In this document: positions 7,070-15,174 of the stretch, one piece after another | Layout of the letters: each line of letters opens with the position of its first letter | How positions within the stretch are numbered: position 1 is the first letter of the stretch | Origin: Salinispora vitiensis | Lineage (GTDB): Bacteria > Actinomycetota > Actinomycetes > Mycobacteriales > Micromonosporaceae | Direction of reading: 5' to 3' | NCBI RefSeq assembly: GCF_000378825.1 | Contig: NZ_KB900388.1 | Location: 3,374,426-3,438,425, forward strand | Length of the DNA: 64,000 nucleotides | Program-made: the position numbers and the translations under genes | Notes under the pieces: model-generated | Database searches by the model: none | What the model was told of the DNA's origin: nothing | What the model saw: only the letters and a program-made list of their open reading frames with translations

Positions 7070-8500
7070 ATGGAGCCGGAGCTGGTGGACGTGGTCGTCG
7101 TCGGGCTCGGAGTCGGCGGCGAGGAGGTGGCCGGCCGGCTCGCCGAGGCCGGGCTCAGCGTCGTCGGTATCGAGCGGGACCTGGTCGGTGGCGAGTGCCC
7201 GTACTGGGGATGCGTGCCCAGCAAAATGATGATCCGGGCGGCGAACACCCTCGCCGAGGCACACCGGGTGCACGAATTCGCCGGATCGACGCGGGTATCG
7301 CCCGACTGGGCACCCGTGGCGGACCGGATCCGCGCGCAGGCCACCGACAACTGGGACGACCGGGTCGCGGTGGAACGGTTCCGCAACCAGGGTGGACGCT
7401 TCATCCGGGGCAGCGGACGGCTCGACGGACCGGGTCGGGTCCGCGTCAACGACCAGGTCTTCCAGGCCCGGCACGGAATCGTACTGGGCACCGGTACCCG
7501 CCCCGCCGCGCCGCCCGTCGACGGGCTGGCCGAGACCCCCTACTGGACGAATCACCAGGCGATCGAGGTAGCCCGGCTACCGGAGTCGCTACTGGTACTC
7601 GGCGGCGGCGCGATCGGGCTGGAGCTGACGCAGGTCTTCGCGCGATTCGGCGTCCAGGTCACCGTGGTCGAGGCGCTGGACCGGGTGCTGGCGACCGAGG
7701 AGCCGGAGTCGTCCGAGGTGGTCGCCGCCGCACTCCGCGCCGACGGCGTCAATATCCACACCGGCGTGCTGGCGGACCGGGTCGACCACGACGGGCAGAA
7801 ATTCACCCTGCGGGCGAACGACGCCCGGTACACCGCCGACCGGCTGCTGGTGGTGACCGGGCGCCGGGCGCACCTGGACGAACTAGGCCTGGACACCGTC
7901 GGCGTCCGCGCCGACCAGCGCTTCCTACCCGTTGACGACCGACTGCGCGTCACCGAGGGAATCTGGGCGGTCGGCGACGTGACCGGTGCCGGCGCCTTCA
8001 CCCACGTCGCGACCTACCAGGCGGGCATCGTCGTCGCCGACCTGCTCGACCGCGTCCGTCGAGCTGATGCCGTCGAAGGCCCCGAGCTCGATCGATCCGA
8101 CACCGGAGCGGGGACGGACCCGAACGGCACGGCCGTCCCCCGGGCCGACTACCGGGCGCTGCCCCGGGTCACCTTCACCGACCCGGAGGTCGGGGCGGTC
8201 GGGCTCACCGAGTCGCAGGCCCGCCAGCGGGGGATCAACGTCCAGGTCGGCCGCGTGTCGCTGGGCTCCTCGGCCCGCGGTTGGATCCACCGCGCCGACG
8301 GCCTGATCAAACTCGTCGCCGACGCCGACCGGGGGGTGCTGGTCGGCGGAACGTCGGTCGGGCCAGCCGGCGGCGAGGTGCTCTCCGGGCTGGCGGTCGC
8401 CGTGCACGCGGCGGTACCGCTGGCCGAACTCCGCAGCATGATCTACGCGTACCCGACCTTCTACCGGGCCATCTCCGACGCCCTGCGGGACCTGGGCTGA
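7070..8500 (+). CDS. FAD/NAD(P) disulfide-oxidoreductase family protein
   Basis: Dihydrolipoamide dehydrogenase / mercuric reductase-like flavoprotein of 476 aa. An FAD-binding GLGVGG (12-17), a redox-active CX4C (C43-PYWG-C48), an NAD(P)-binding GGGAIGLE near residue 180 and the second FAD motif IWAVGDVTG near 305 are all present. The C-terminal dimerisation domain lacks the His-Pro-Thr...Glu pair of lipoamide dehydrogenases; it reads AYPTFYRAI instead, so it should not be called LpdA. The substrate is unknown. It begins 9 bp after crtB and could be co-transcribed with it, followed 28 bp later by the PrpD-like gene. Confidence 0.82.
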   Translation: MEPELVDVVVVGLGVGGEEVAGRLAEAGLSVVGIERDLVGGECPYWGCVPSKMMIRAANTLAEAHRVHEFAGSTRVSPDWAPVADRIRAQATDNWDDRVAVERFRNQGGRFIRGSGRLDGPGRVRVNDQVFQARHGIVLGTGTRPAAPPVDGLAETPYWTNHQAIEVARLPESLLVLGGGAIGLELTQVFARFGVQVTVVEALDRVLATEEPESSEVVAAALRADGVNIHTGVLADRVDHDGQKFTLRANDARYTADRLLVVTGRRAHLDELGLDTVGVRADQRFLPVDDRLRVTEGIWAVGDVTGAGAFTHVATYQAGIVVADLLDRVRRADAVEGPELDRSDTGAGTDPNGTAVPRADYRALPRVTFTDPEVGAVGLTESQARQRGINVQVGRVSLGSSARGWIHRADGLIKLVADADRGVLVGGTSVGPAGGEVLSGLAVAVHAAVPLAELRSMIYAYPTFYRAISDALRDLG

Positions 8501-8528
8501 TCCGGCCGGGCGAGGAACGGAGACGACA

Positions 8529-9929
8529 ATGGCCGGTGCGACACCGACCGACCCGGACGGGCCAACGGGTCGGCTCGTCACCTGGTTGGCGGAGACCTCG
8601 ATCGACGCCATCCCCGCCGACGTCACCACCCGGGCCCGGCACCTGATCCTGGACGGCATCGGCTGCCTCCTGGTCGGCGCCCGGCTGCCCTGGTCCCAGA
8701 TCGCCGTGCGGAGCCTGACCGTGGAGCCCGGCTCCAGCCTGGTCGCCGGATGGGACCGCAGCACCGACGCGTCCACGGCGGTGCTGTTGAACAGCAGCTT
8801 CATCCAGGGCTTCGAGCTCGACGACGTGTCGTACCGGACTCCCTGGCACGCCAACGCGGTGCTGTTGCCGGTGCTGCTGGCCGTGGCCGGCCGGCGGGCG
8901 ACGGTCACCGGGGTCGACCTCCTGCGGGCCGAGGTGTTGGGCTTCGAGGCCGGCGTCCGGGTCGGCCGCGCGCTGGGCGGGCCAGCGCTGATAACCCGGG
9001 GCTGGCACTCCGGCGCGGTCTTCGGCGGGCTGGGGGCCGCAGCGGCCGGCGGGGTGCTGTACGACCTGACCCCCGCCCGGTTCGAAGACGCGCTGGGCAT
9101 CGCCGCGACCCAGTCGGGTGGGTTGATGGCCGCACAGTACGAGTCGATGGTCAAGCGCATGCAGCACGGCTTCGCGGCCCGCAACGGCCTGGTCGCGGCG
9201 ACCCTGGCGGCCGGCGACTACATCGGGATCAAGCGGGTCTTCGAACGCGGCTACGGCGGATACCTGGCGGCCTTCACGGCGCGGCACGACACCGACCCGT
9301 CGGCGATCGGCGACGCGCTGGGCGAACACTGGTATCTGCCGGAACAGACAATCAAACCGTACGCGGCGATGGCGTACACCCACCCGGCGATCGACGCGGC
9401 GCTGGCGCTGCGGACGACAGACGGCTTCGACCCCGCCACCATCGAACGGATCGAGATCGAGGTCGCCGAGTCCGTCTTCGACCACGCGGTCTTCCCGCTG
9501 CACCGGCCGATCGAGAGCGTCGCCGCGCAGATGTCCGTCTGCTACACGACGGCGGCGGCGCTGCTGGACGGCGCGGTCTCGGTGGAACAGTTCCGACCGG
9601 AGCGGCTGGAGCAGGACGACGTGTGGCGGCTGATCGACCGGATGACCGTGAACCGCGGGTCCGGGCCGGCGTCCACCGGGCGGGTGCGCCTGACCACCGA
9701 TGCTGGTCAGACCTACGAGCAGCACACCGAAACGCCGCTCGGCTCGGTGCGGCGTCCACTCAGTAACGCCGACATCGTGGACAAGTATCGGGACCTGACC
9801 GGGCGCATCCTGGACCGGCACCGACAGCGGGCGATCGAGGACCTGGTGCTGCACCTGGACGAGCGCCGGGACGCCCCGGCGGCGCTGCTCGCGCTGCTCG
9901 CCCCGGCGGTCGGCGGCGCGCTGGACTGA
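8529..9929 (+). CDS. MmgE/PrpD family protein
   Basis: This 466-aa protein resembles the 2-methylcitrate dehydratase / cis-aconitate decarboxylase superfamily (all-helical MmgE/PrpD fold). Characteristic stretches include LVTWLAETSIDAIP at the N-terminus, ARHLILDGIGCLLVG, a GFELDDV segment and the central WHSGAVFGGLGAAAAGG. No methylcitrate synthase or lyase gene is nearby, so a propionate-pathway role is not supported by context. The ATG follows GGAACGGAGACGACA. It is probably transcribed with the upstream flavoprotein. Confidence 0.82.
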   Translation: MAGATPTDPDGPTGRLVTWLAETSIDAIPADVTTRARHLILDGIGCLLVGARLPWSQIAVRSLTVEPGSSLVAGWDRSTDASTAVLLNSSFIQGFELDDVSYRTPWHANAVLLPVLLAVAGRRATVTGVDLLRAEVLGFEAGVRVGRALGGPALITRGWHSGAVFGGLGAAAAGGVLYDLTPARFEDALGIAATQSGGLMAAQYESMVKRMQHGFAARNGLVAATLAAGDYIGIKRVFERGYGGYLAAFTARHDTDPSAIGDALGEHWYLPEQTIKPYAAMAYTHPAIDAALALRTTDGFDPATIERIEIEVAESVFDHAVFPLHRPIESVAAQMSVCYTTAAALLDGAVSVEQFRPERLEQDDVWRLIDRMTVNRGSGPASTGRVRLTTDAGQTYEQHTETPLGSVRRPLSNADIVDKYRDLTGRILDRHRQRAIEDLVLHLDERRDAPAALLALLAPAVGGALD

Positions 9930-9949
9930 CCCGTCCGGCCTCGGCCCCG

Positions 9950-10711
9950 TCAGGCACCGGCGCCGTGCCGGCCGGCACCCGCGGCGAACCGGGCCGCCCC
10001 GGCCGCCGCGTCGGCGGCCAACGACTCCATCCCGTACGCCAGCTCGGTCGCCAGCGCCGCCGGCTCCGGCAGCGCCGCCGTGGCCAGCACCGCGGCCCGG
10101 TCGTTGCGCAGACAGGTCTGCGGGTGCCCGGCGAGCTCCGCGGCCAGCTGCTCGGCCGCGGTCCGAGCCGTACCGGGGGCGACCAGCCGGTTCACCAAAC
10201 CCATCGCGTACGCCTCGGGCGCCGGCACCGGACGGCCGGTGAGGATCAGGTCCATCGCCCGGCTCTCGCCGATCAGTCGGGACAGCCGAAACGTCCCGCC
10301 GTCGATCAGCGGTACGCCCCAACGCCGGCAGAAGACGCCGAGCACCGCGTCCTCCTCGGCGACCCGGAGGTCGCACCAGAGCGCCAGCTCCAGCCCGCCC
10401 GCCACCGCGTACCCGGAGATCGCCGCGATCACCGGCTTGGACAGCGTCATCCGGGTCGGGCCCATCGGGCCATCCCCGTCCGGTGTGACCCGGTTGCCGG
10501 TACGGGTGCCGATGGCCTTCAGGTCGGCACCGGAGCAGAACGTGCCGCCCGCACCGCAGAGCACCGCCACCGCCGCGTCCGGGTCAGCCTCGAAGGCGCG
10601 GAAAGCGTCGGCCAGCTCCCGCGCGGTCGGACCGTCCACGGCGTTCCGCGCCGACGGCCGATCCAGGATCACTGTGGTCACCGTCGCGGACCGTTCGACG
10701 CGTACGCCCAT
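9950..10711 (-). CDS. Enoyl-CoA hydratase/isomerase family protein
   Basis: Crotonase-fold protein of 253 aa. The oxyanion-hole residues are in CSGADLKAIG, and the second CoA-ester loop is in GYAVAGGLELALWCDLRVAEE. The canonical second catalytic Glu position is hard to assign because the following stretch reads VFCRRWGVPLIDGGT, so hydratase versus isomerase or another crotonase activity cannot be decided. The ATG at 10711 is the family-typical start (MGVRVERS); the frame is open further upstream. It is convergent with the PrpD-like gene (20-bp gap) and divergent from bluB. Confidence 0.83.
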   Translation of the reverse strand: MGVRVERSATVTTVILDRPSARNAVDGPTARELADAFRAFEADPDAAVAVLCGAGGTFCSGADLKAIGTRTGNRVTPDGDGPMGPTRMTLSKPVIAAISGYAVAGGLELALWCDLRVAEEDAVLGVFCRRWGVPLIDGGTFRLSRLIGESRAMDLILTGRPVPAPEAYAMGLVNRLVAPGTARTAAEQLAAELAGHPQTCLRNDRAAVLATAALPEPAALATELAYGMESLAADAAAGAARFAAGAGRHGAGA

Positions 10712-10857
10712 CGGGACAGCATGACCCCGGCGGTGTCCGGCCCGCCAGAGCCAGCCCACCTGCGGGGTGCCGGGGCGCCCGATCTCGGCGTGCGGGCTGG
10801 CATCGTCCCTGGAGATCGGATTAGATTGCTCGGCGACGTGATCATGTGAGGTGCCCG

Positions 10858-11487
10858 ATGGACCTGTACGACGTCATCCACCGCCGCCGGGACGTGCGGG
10901 CGCAGTTCACCGGGGCGCCGGTGCCCGCCGAGGCCCTGGACCGGGTGCTCGCCGCCGCCCACGCGGCCCCGAGCGTCGGCTACTCGCAGCCGTGGGACTT
11001 CATCGTGGTCCGCGACCCGGAGCTGCGCCGCGCCTTTCACGAGCACGTCAGCGCCGAGCGGGAGGTCTTCGCCGCGACCCTGACCGGGGAGGCGGCCGAG
11101 AGGTTCGCCCGGATCAAGATCGACGGGGTGTTGGAGTCCAGCCTGTCGATCGTGGTCACCTACGACCCGGCCCGGGGCGGACCGGCGGTGCTCGGCCGGC
11201 ACGCCATCGCCGACACCGGGCTCTACTCGGCCTGCCTGGCCATCCAGAACCTCTGGCTCGCCGCGACCGCCGAGCAGCTCGGTGTCGGCTGGGTGTCGTT
11301 CTACCGGGAGCAGTGGCTCGCCGAACTGCTCCGGATCCCGGCCGGGATCCGTCCGGTGGCCTGGCTCTGCCTCGGCCCGGTCACCCACTTCGAAGCCGTA
11401 CCCGATCTGGCCCGGCACGGCTGGCGGAGCAAGCGCCCGTTGGCCGAGGCCGTGCACACCGACTGCTGGGGCGACCCGCCGGCGTAG
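10858..11487 (+). CDS. bluB: 5,6-dimethylbenzimidazole synthase
   Basis: Nitroreductase-fold flavodestructase that converts FMNH2 to dimethylbenzimidazole, the lower ligand of vitamin B12. The 209-aa length and typical segments (RRDVRAQFTG, APSVGYSQPWDFIVV, GLYSACLAIQNLWLAATAEQLGVGW) support BluB rather than a generic nitroreductase. The ATG at 10858 is the family start; an upstream GTG at 10846 is weaker. No other cobalamin gene and no recognisable cobalamin riboswitch is adjacent. A B12-type regulator lies 8 kb away in the crt operon, which may be coincidence. Confidence 0.88.
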   Translation: MDLYDVIHRRRDVRAQFTGAPVPAEALDRVLAAAHAAPSVGYSQPWDFIVVRDPELRRAFHEHVSAEREVFAATLTGEAAERFARIKIDGVLESSLSIVVTYDPARGGPAVLGRHAIADTGLYSACLAIQNLWLAATAEQLGVGWVSFYREQWLAELLRIPAGIRPVAWLCLGPVTHFEAVPDLARHGWRSKRPLAEAVHTDCWGDPPA

Positions 11488-11497
11488 GGGCCGGGAA

Positions 11498-11533
11498 CAG
11501 TCGTAGGGGCGGAGTCAGTCGTAGGGGCGGAGT
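11498..11533. repeat. 18-bp tandem repeat between bluB and the LysM gene
   Basis: Two exact copies of CAGTCGTAGGGGCGGAGT (11498-11515 and 11516-11533) end at the stop codon of the minus-strand LysM gene; a further partial copy follows. The repeat fills the convergent gap after bluB. Confidence 0.85.
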
Positions 11534-12753
11534 CAGTCTCGCCGGTGCCGGCCAGCCGGCAGTTCCCACCGCCGTTGACCGCCTGGCAGCGCGCGACGGT
11601 CGGTCCCGGTGCGAGCGGTCGCCGGGCGTCGACGCAGGCCGAGCGCCGCGCCGATCTGCGCGCCGACGATGCTCGACACGGCGAGGACGGCCGAGACGGC
11701 GAGCGGCCGGTTCACCCGGTTCGGATCGCCAGGGCCGGCCGCGCCCACGGCCACGACCGGCGCCTCCGCCGCCGGGTCCGGAGCGGTCTGCTCCGGAGCT
11801 GCCGTATCCGTCGAGGACGCGTCCGAAACCGCCGTCCCCGAAACCGCCGAGTCCGAACCAGCCAAGTCTGAACCAGCCGAATCCGAACCAGCCGAGTCCG
11901 AACCAGCCGACTCCACCGGCGACGGCGGTGTTGACTGCTCGGCCGACGCCGGTGCCGGCGCGGGTGGCTGGGGTGGGGTCGGTCGGGCGACCAGCCGTCC
12001 GGTGGCGTGGGGGCCGGGGCCACGGTCGTGCGCCTCGGCGGGCAGCCGCAGAAGCTGACCCGGGTGGATGCGGTCGGGGTCGGCCAGCCGGTTCAGCGTG
12101 GCCAGGCTCCGGTAGTCCTCGAACCCGTCCAGGTACCGCGCGGCGATCGACCCGAGGTAGTCGCCCCTGGCCACCCGATAGACGGGTGCCCGCTCCGGCG
12201 CGTCTGCGGGCGATGTGGTTGAGGCAGTGGATGCGACGGTCGATGCGGCCACAGCCCTGGGTGCTGTTGGGCCTGCCGCCGCTTGGGCTGTTGGGCCTGC
12301 CGCCGCTTGGGCTGTTGGGTCCGCTACCACCGTCACCGTGGATGCTGGCGGACCCGCCGCCACCGCCGCCGCGCTGGCCGCCACCGGACTCGCCACCAAG
12401 ATCAATGCTACTGAGCCGACCAGTGCGGCGGCGGCCCGCTGTTGCCGGCCCATCCCCGGCAACCGGGGGGCGGGGCGACGGACGGCGAGGGCGCCCAACT
12501 CGACCAGCACCGAGAGGGCGAAGGTGGCCCAGCCAACCCAGCCGGCCACCGCCAGCACCCGGATGAAGAGCTGGCCGTCGTCGCGGCTGATCAGCACCGT
12601 GCCGATCTCCCCGAGGGTCGGCACCTGCGCCGGCAGGGGGTTACCGGCGAACGCGAGCAGCGCCACCGGGGCGCCGACCAGCAGCACACCGAGCAGGGCG
12701 AGGGCACCGAATCCGGTGAGCACCCGGCCAAGGAGACGAGCCGATGTGGACAT
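11533..12753 (-). CDS. Membrane protein with LysM domain (Tad locus)
   Basis: A 406-aa protein with three N-terminal hydrophobic helices (about 12-35, 65-85, 107-127), then an Ala/Thr/Pro-rich low-complexity stretch. A LysM domain follows (about 190-238, YRVARGDYLGSIAARY to IHPGQLLRLP), then Ser-Ala-Gly-Ser-Asp pentapeptide repeats and a C-terminal hydrophobic helix (about 345-368). LysM domains bind peptidoglycan, so an envelope-anchoring role for the pilus system is plausible. Related proteins next to actinobacterial tad genes often carry a transcription-factor-like C-terminal domain, which is absent here. The ATG is preceded by AAGGAAGG. It is last in the leftward pilus cluster. Confidence 0.75.
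   Translation of the reverse strand: MSTSARLLGRVLTGFGALALLGVLLVGAPVALLAFAGNPLPAQVPTLGEIGTVLISRDDGQLFIRVLAVAGWVGWATFALSVLVELGALAVRRPAPRLPGMGRQQRAAAALVGSVALILVASPVAASAAAVAAGPPASTVTVVADPTAQAAAGPTAQAAAGPTAPRAVAASTVASTASTTSPADAPERAPVYRVARGDYLGSIAARYLDGFEDYRSLATLNRLADPDRIHPGQLLRLPAEAHDRGPGPHATGRLVARPTPPQPPAPAPASAEQSTPPSPVESAGSDSAGSDSAGSDLAGSDSAVSGTAVSDASSTDTAAPEQTAPDPAAEAPVVAVGAAGPGDPNRVNRPLAVSAVLAVSSIVGAQIGAALGLRRRPATARTGTDRRALPGGQRRWELPAGRHRRD
11850..11910 (-). repeat. 15-bp in-frame repeat encoding SAGSD pentapeptides
   Basis: About four near-identical 15-bp units (core GAACCAGCCGAGTCC on the plus strand) encode Ser-Ala-Gly-Ser-Asp repeats in the LysM protein. Units differ at one or two positions. 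Confidence 0.85.
12263..12323 (-). repeat. 24-bp in-frame tandem repeat in the LysM gene
   Basis: Two exact 24-bp copies (12263-12286 and 12287-12310) and a partial third encode the octapeptide QAAAGPTA repeated in the linker before the LysM domain. Confidence 0.85.
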
Positions 12754-12767
12754 GGCGGCCTTCCTTC

Positions 12768-13217
12768 CTACAGTCCACCGGTCAGCGCCCGAGCGGTCGC
12801 CTCCCCGGTGACGTTGACGGTGTCTTCGAAGCCGACGAGGCCGAGCAGCGACCTCTCGTAGGTGACGGTGACCTGCACCCGAACCACGGACTCCCCGTCA
12901 ACCACGGGGAAGCTGACGGTGTGTGCGCTGGCACCGGCGGCGGCGAGATACTCGGCCACCGACCGCCGTGCTTGCGGCTGGTCGATCCGCTTCGGCCCTC
13001 CCTCGATCGCGGTGGCCAGGTCGATCGACTGCCCCCCGGCGCGGGCGGCTTCGCTGGCGAGGTTGTCAGCTCGCTGCAGCGCGCGTAGCTGCCCGGCCCC
13101 GTCGAAGGCGAGCGCCACCACGGTGAGAATGCCCAGGGCGGCGATGGCCAGGAAGACACTGACCCGACCCGAGTCGTCCCGGCCCGAGGCGCTGCGGCGG
13201 GTAGGCACGGCGGTCAT
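12768..13217 (-). CDS. TadG/TadE-like pilus assembly protein
   Basis: A 149-aa protein with a single N-terminal membrane helix (about residues 19-40, RVSVFLAIAALGILTVVALA) preceded by a DDSGRVS segment and followed by an extracytoplasmic domain. This is the layout of pseudopilin-like TadE/TadG proteins of actinobacterial Tad/Flp systems. It is separated from the other tad genes by the oppositely oriented MOSC gene. It ends 15 bp before the LysM gene on the same strand. The start at ATG 13217 versus GTG 13229 is uncertain. Confidence 0.72.
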   Translation of the reverse strand: MTAVPTRRSASGRDDSGRVSVFLAIAALGILTVVALAFDGAGQLRALQRADNLASEAARAGGQSIDLATAIEGGPKRIDQPQARRSVAEYLAAAGASAHTVSFPVVDGESVVRVQVTVTYERSLLGLVGFEDTVNVTGEATARALTGGL

Positions 13218-13259
13218 TGGGGACACCACCGGTACGGCGTCACCGCTAGCGTGCCTTCG

Positions 13260-13976
13260 ATGAAGGTGGCTGAGATTCGTAGATACCCGATCAAGTCACT
13301 GCTCGGCGAGCGGCTCGACGACGTCGAGATCGAGCAGCGAGGACTCATCGGCGACCGGCTCTGGGCGGTCCGCGACGTTGACGGCAAAATCGGCAGCGGC
13401 AAGAACACCCGCCGGTTCCGGCGCATGCCCGGCCTGCTCCACCTTCGTGGGCGCTTCGGCGAGCGCGTACCCACTGTGGAGCTGCTGGCCGGAGAGGTGT
13501 TCGCCGCCGATGACCCGGCCGGGCACGCCGCGATCAGCCGCGTCCTCGGCAGGGACGTCACCATCGCCCGTGAGGCGGGAGTCCAGCACCACGACGAGGG
13601 GCCCGTCAGCCTGATCACCACGGCCGGGCTGCGCCAACTCGCCACGATGATCGGAGGACCAGTCGACCCGGCACGGTTCCGCGCCAACCTCGTCATCGAC
13701 CTACCCGGCGTCGGCTTCCCCGACGACAGCTGGCTCGGCCAGGACCTACAGGTCGGGCCGACCGTCATTCTGCGGCCACAGAAGCTGCAGACCCGGTGCA
13801 TCATGATCGACATGGCGCAGGGCGACCTACCCGAGGATGGCCGGCTCCTCAAGGCCGTCGCCGAGCGGCCGGACCTGACCTTCGGCGTGTGGGGGACCGT
13901 CGTCCGCCCCGGCCGCCTCGCCGTGGGTGACACCGTTACCGTGAGGTCCCGCACGCTCATCACCGCCCGCCCGTAG
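13260..13976 (+). CDS. MOSC domain protein
   Basis: A 238-aa protein with an N-terminal beta-barrel part (MKVAEIRRYPIKSLLGE, then RGLIGDRLWAV) and a C-terminal MOSC domain (about 100-235, including DLQVGPTVILRPQKLQTRCIM with the conserved Cys). MOSC proteins handle sulfur or Mo-cofactor chemistry (mARC, YcbX type). No molybdenum gene is adjacent. It lies on the opposite strand inside the tad operon and its 3' end overlaps that of a TadE-like gene by 17 bp, so it is probably an insertion into the operon (inference). ATG 13260 is preferred; a GTG at 13251 is possible. Confidence 0.85.
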   Translation: MKVAEIRRYPIKSLLGERLDDVEIEQRGLIGDRLWAVRDVDGKIGSGKNTRRFRRMPGLLHLRGRFGERVPTVELLAGEVFAADDPAGHAAISRVLGRDVTIAREAGVQHHDEGPVSLITTAGLRQLATMIGGPVDPARFRANLVIDLPGVGFPDDSWLGQDLQVGPTVILRPQKLQTRCIMIDMAQGDLPEDGRLLKAVAERPDLTFGVWGTVVRPGRLAVGDTVTVRSRTLITARP

Positions 13977-14535
13977 CCGGGTTCGGCACCGGTACGGCGG
14001 CGTTCGCGAACCCGAGAGCTCGGCTCCGGTAACGGTCCAGCGGTGAGGTGAAGCTGGCGGACACCCGCCGGCTGTTCGGCACCCCCGGAATGGTGTCCAG
14101 CCGCAGGTCGGACAGGTCGACGGTGCAGGAGAGGCGAACGGTCACCGCTGCCTGCTGGCCGATCGGGCTCCGGAACGCGGCGGCGAAGCTGGTCGCCTGC
14201 CCGTTGACGGTGCCACTGAGGTCGACCGTCGGCGTACTCGTGCAGTTCAGACCGCGCCAGTCGAGCTGTCGGACGGCCGCCTCCCGGGCCCGCTCGGCGG
14301 CGGTGCCCGCGTCGCGGGAGATGGAGGCGGCGCGGGCGGCGTCGTGCGCCGCCGCCTCGACGGCCTCGGCCGCGACCGCGGTACGACCGGCGACTCCGGC
14401 GAGGACCATCAGCCCGATGAAGGCCGGCGCGAGGATCGCCGCCTCGACGGAGACCGACCCGCGGTCGCGCTGCCGGTCGCCGCGTCGGCCTCGGTCGCGT
14501 TGCGGGCCGCGGCGTCGGCCACGGTCGCGGATCAT
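13960..14535 (-). CDS. TadE-like pseudopilin
   Basis: A 191-aa protein. After an Arg-rich start comes the TadE signature DRGSVSVEAAILAPAFIGLMVL with a single membrane helix (about residues 28-50), then an extracellular domain with two cysteines. TadE-like proteins are minor pseudopilins of Tad secretion/pilus machines, processed by the prepilin peptidase. The ATG at 14535 overlaps the upstream TadE gene stop (ATGA), so the two are coupled. The 3' end overlaps the convergent MOSC gene by 17 bp. Confidence 0.82.
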   Translation of the reverse strand: MIRDRGRRRGPQRDRGRRGDRQRDRGSVSVEAAILAPAFIGLMVLAGVAGRTAVAAEAVEAAAHDAARAASISRDAGTAAERAREAAVRQLDWRGLNCTSTPTVDLSGTVNGQATSFAAAFRSPIGQQAAVTVRLSCTVDLSDLRLDTIPGVPNSRRVSASFTSPLDRYRSRALGFANAAVPVPNPATGGR

Positions 14536-14951
14536 GGCTCCGTCCACCGTTCCACCGTCCCGTGTGCGCTCTCGCTGATCGGGAAGTCGACGCCGGGTAC
14601 GACGGAGAGCGAACGGCCGCGGACGGTGCAGGTCACGTCGGTCGCGTCGGTCTGGCAACTTGGGCCCGGGGAGTCCCAGTCGACCAGCCAGCCGCCGGCC
14701 GCGTCGAGGAAGCGGCGCGCCCGGTCCGCGCCCGCGTCCGGCGGGGCGTTGAGCACCCGCTGCGCGTTGACCCCGCTCTGCGCCGCGTGCATCGCCGTGG
14801 ATCGGGCGATGAAGACGGCGGCGACCTGGATCGCCCCGAAGAGCAGCACGAAGATCACCGGCATCACCACCGCCAGCTCCACCGGGTTGGCGCCCCGGTC
14901 CGTGCCGCCGAGCCGGCGGCGCAGGGCGAGGTAGGCCCGTCGCAGATGCAT
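14532..14951 (-). CDS. TadE-like pseudopilin
   Basis: A 139-aa protein with the TadE signature DRGANPVELAVVMPVIFVLL and one membrane helix (about residues 25-47), then a short periplasmic/extracellular part with two Cys. The usual Gly/Glu at the start of the helix is represented by NPVE. It overlaps the next TadE-like gene by 4 bp and follows the small Flp-like gene by 4 bp; it is part of the leftward pilus operon. Confidence 0.82.
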   Translation of the reverse strand: MHLRRAYLALRRRLGGTDRGANPVELAVVMPVIFVLLFGAIQVAAVFIARSTAMHAAQSGVNAQRVLNAPPDAGADRARRFLDAAGGWLVDWDSPGPSCQTDATDVTCTVRGRSLSVVPGVDFPISESAHGTVERWTEP

Positions 14952-14955
14952 CGGA

Positions 14956-15150
14956 TCAGGGCGCGGCCGGAATGGCGTTCATCCAGTCCTCCGCCCGGGT
15001 GGCGACGAGCGCCGTCACGGTGATCGCGGCGGCCACCAGACCAAAGATGATCACGGCGGTGGGGACGGGACTGTCCCCCCGCTCACGGTCGGAGCGCAGC
15101 TCGGCCAGGCGCGCGGCCAGCGCGACCTGTAGGTGAACGAGGAAGGACAT
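14956..15150 (-). CDS. Small Flp-like membrane protein
   Basis: A 64-aa protein with a charged N-terminus (RSDRERGDSPVPT), one strong hydrophobic helix (about 30-52, AVIIFGLVAAAITVTALVA) and a short tail ending DWMNAIPAAP. Size and position between tadC and the tadE genes suit the Flp-type structural pilin or its small accessory. The classic Flp Gly-x-x-x-x-Glu-Tyr processing site is not obvious, so the exact role is uncertain. Confidence 0.7.
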   Translation of the reverse strand: MSFLVHLQVALAARLAELRSDRERGDSPVPTAVIIFGLVAAAITVTALVATRAEDWMNAIPAAP

Positions 15151-15174
15151 GGCGGGCTCCTTGTCGGACGGTCG

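Noticed and set aside
7070-8500. Housekeeping dihydrolipoamide dehydrogenase or mercuric reductase
   Set aside because: The C-terminal catalytic His-Glu pair and the paired cysteines of MerA are missing.
8307-10376. Very long minus-strand open frame (about 690 codons)
   Set aside because: It is the antisense shadow of the PrpD-like gene; composition is Arg/Pro/Gly-rich without any domain, as expected of high-GC antisense frames.
10712-10857. Cobalamin riboswitch upstream of bluB
   Set aside because: I could not find the conserved B12-box or the expected pairing in this short gap.
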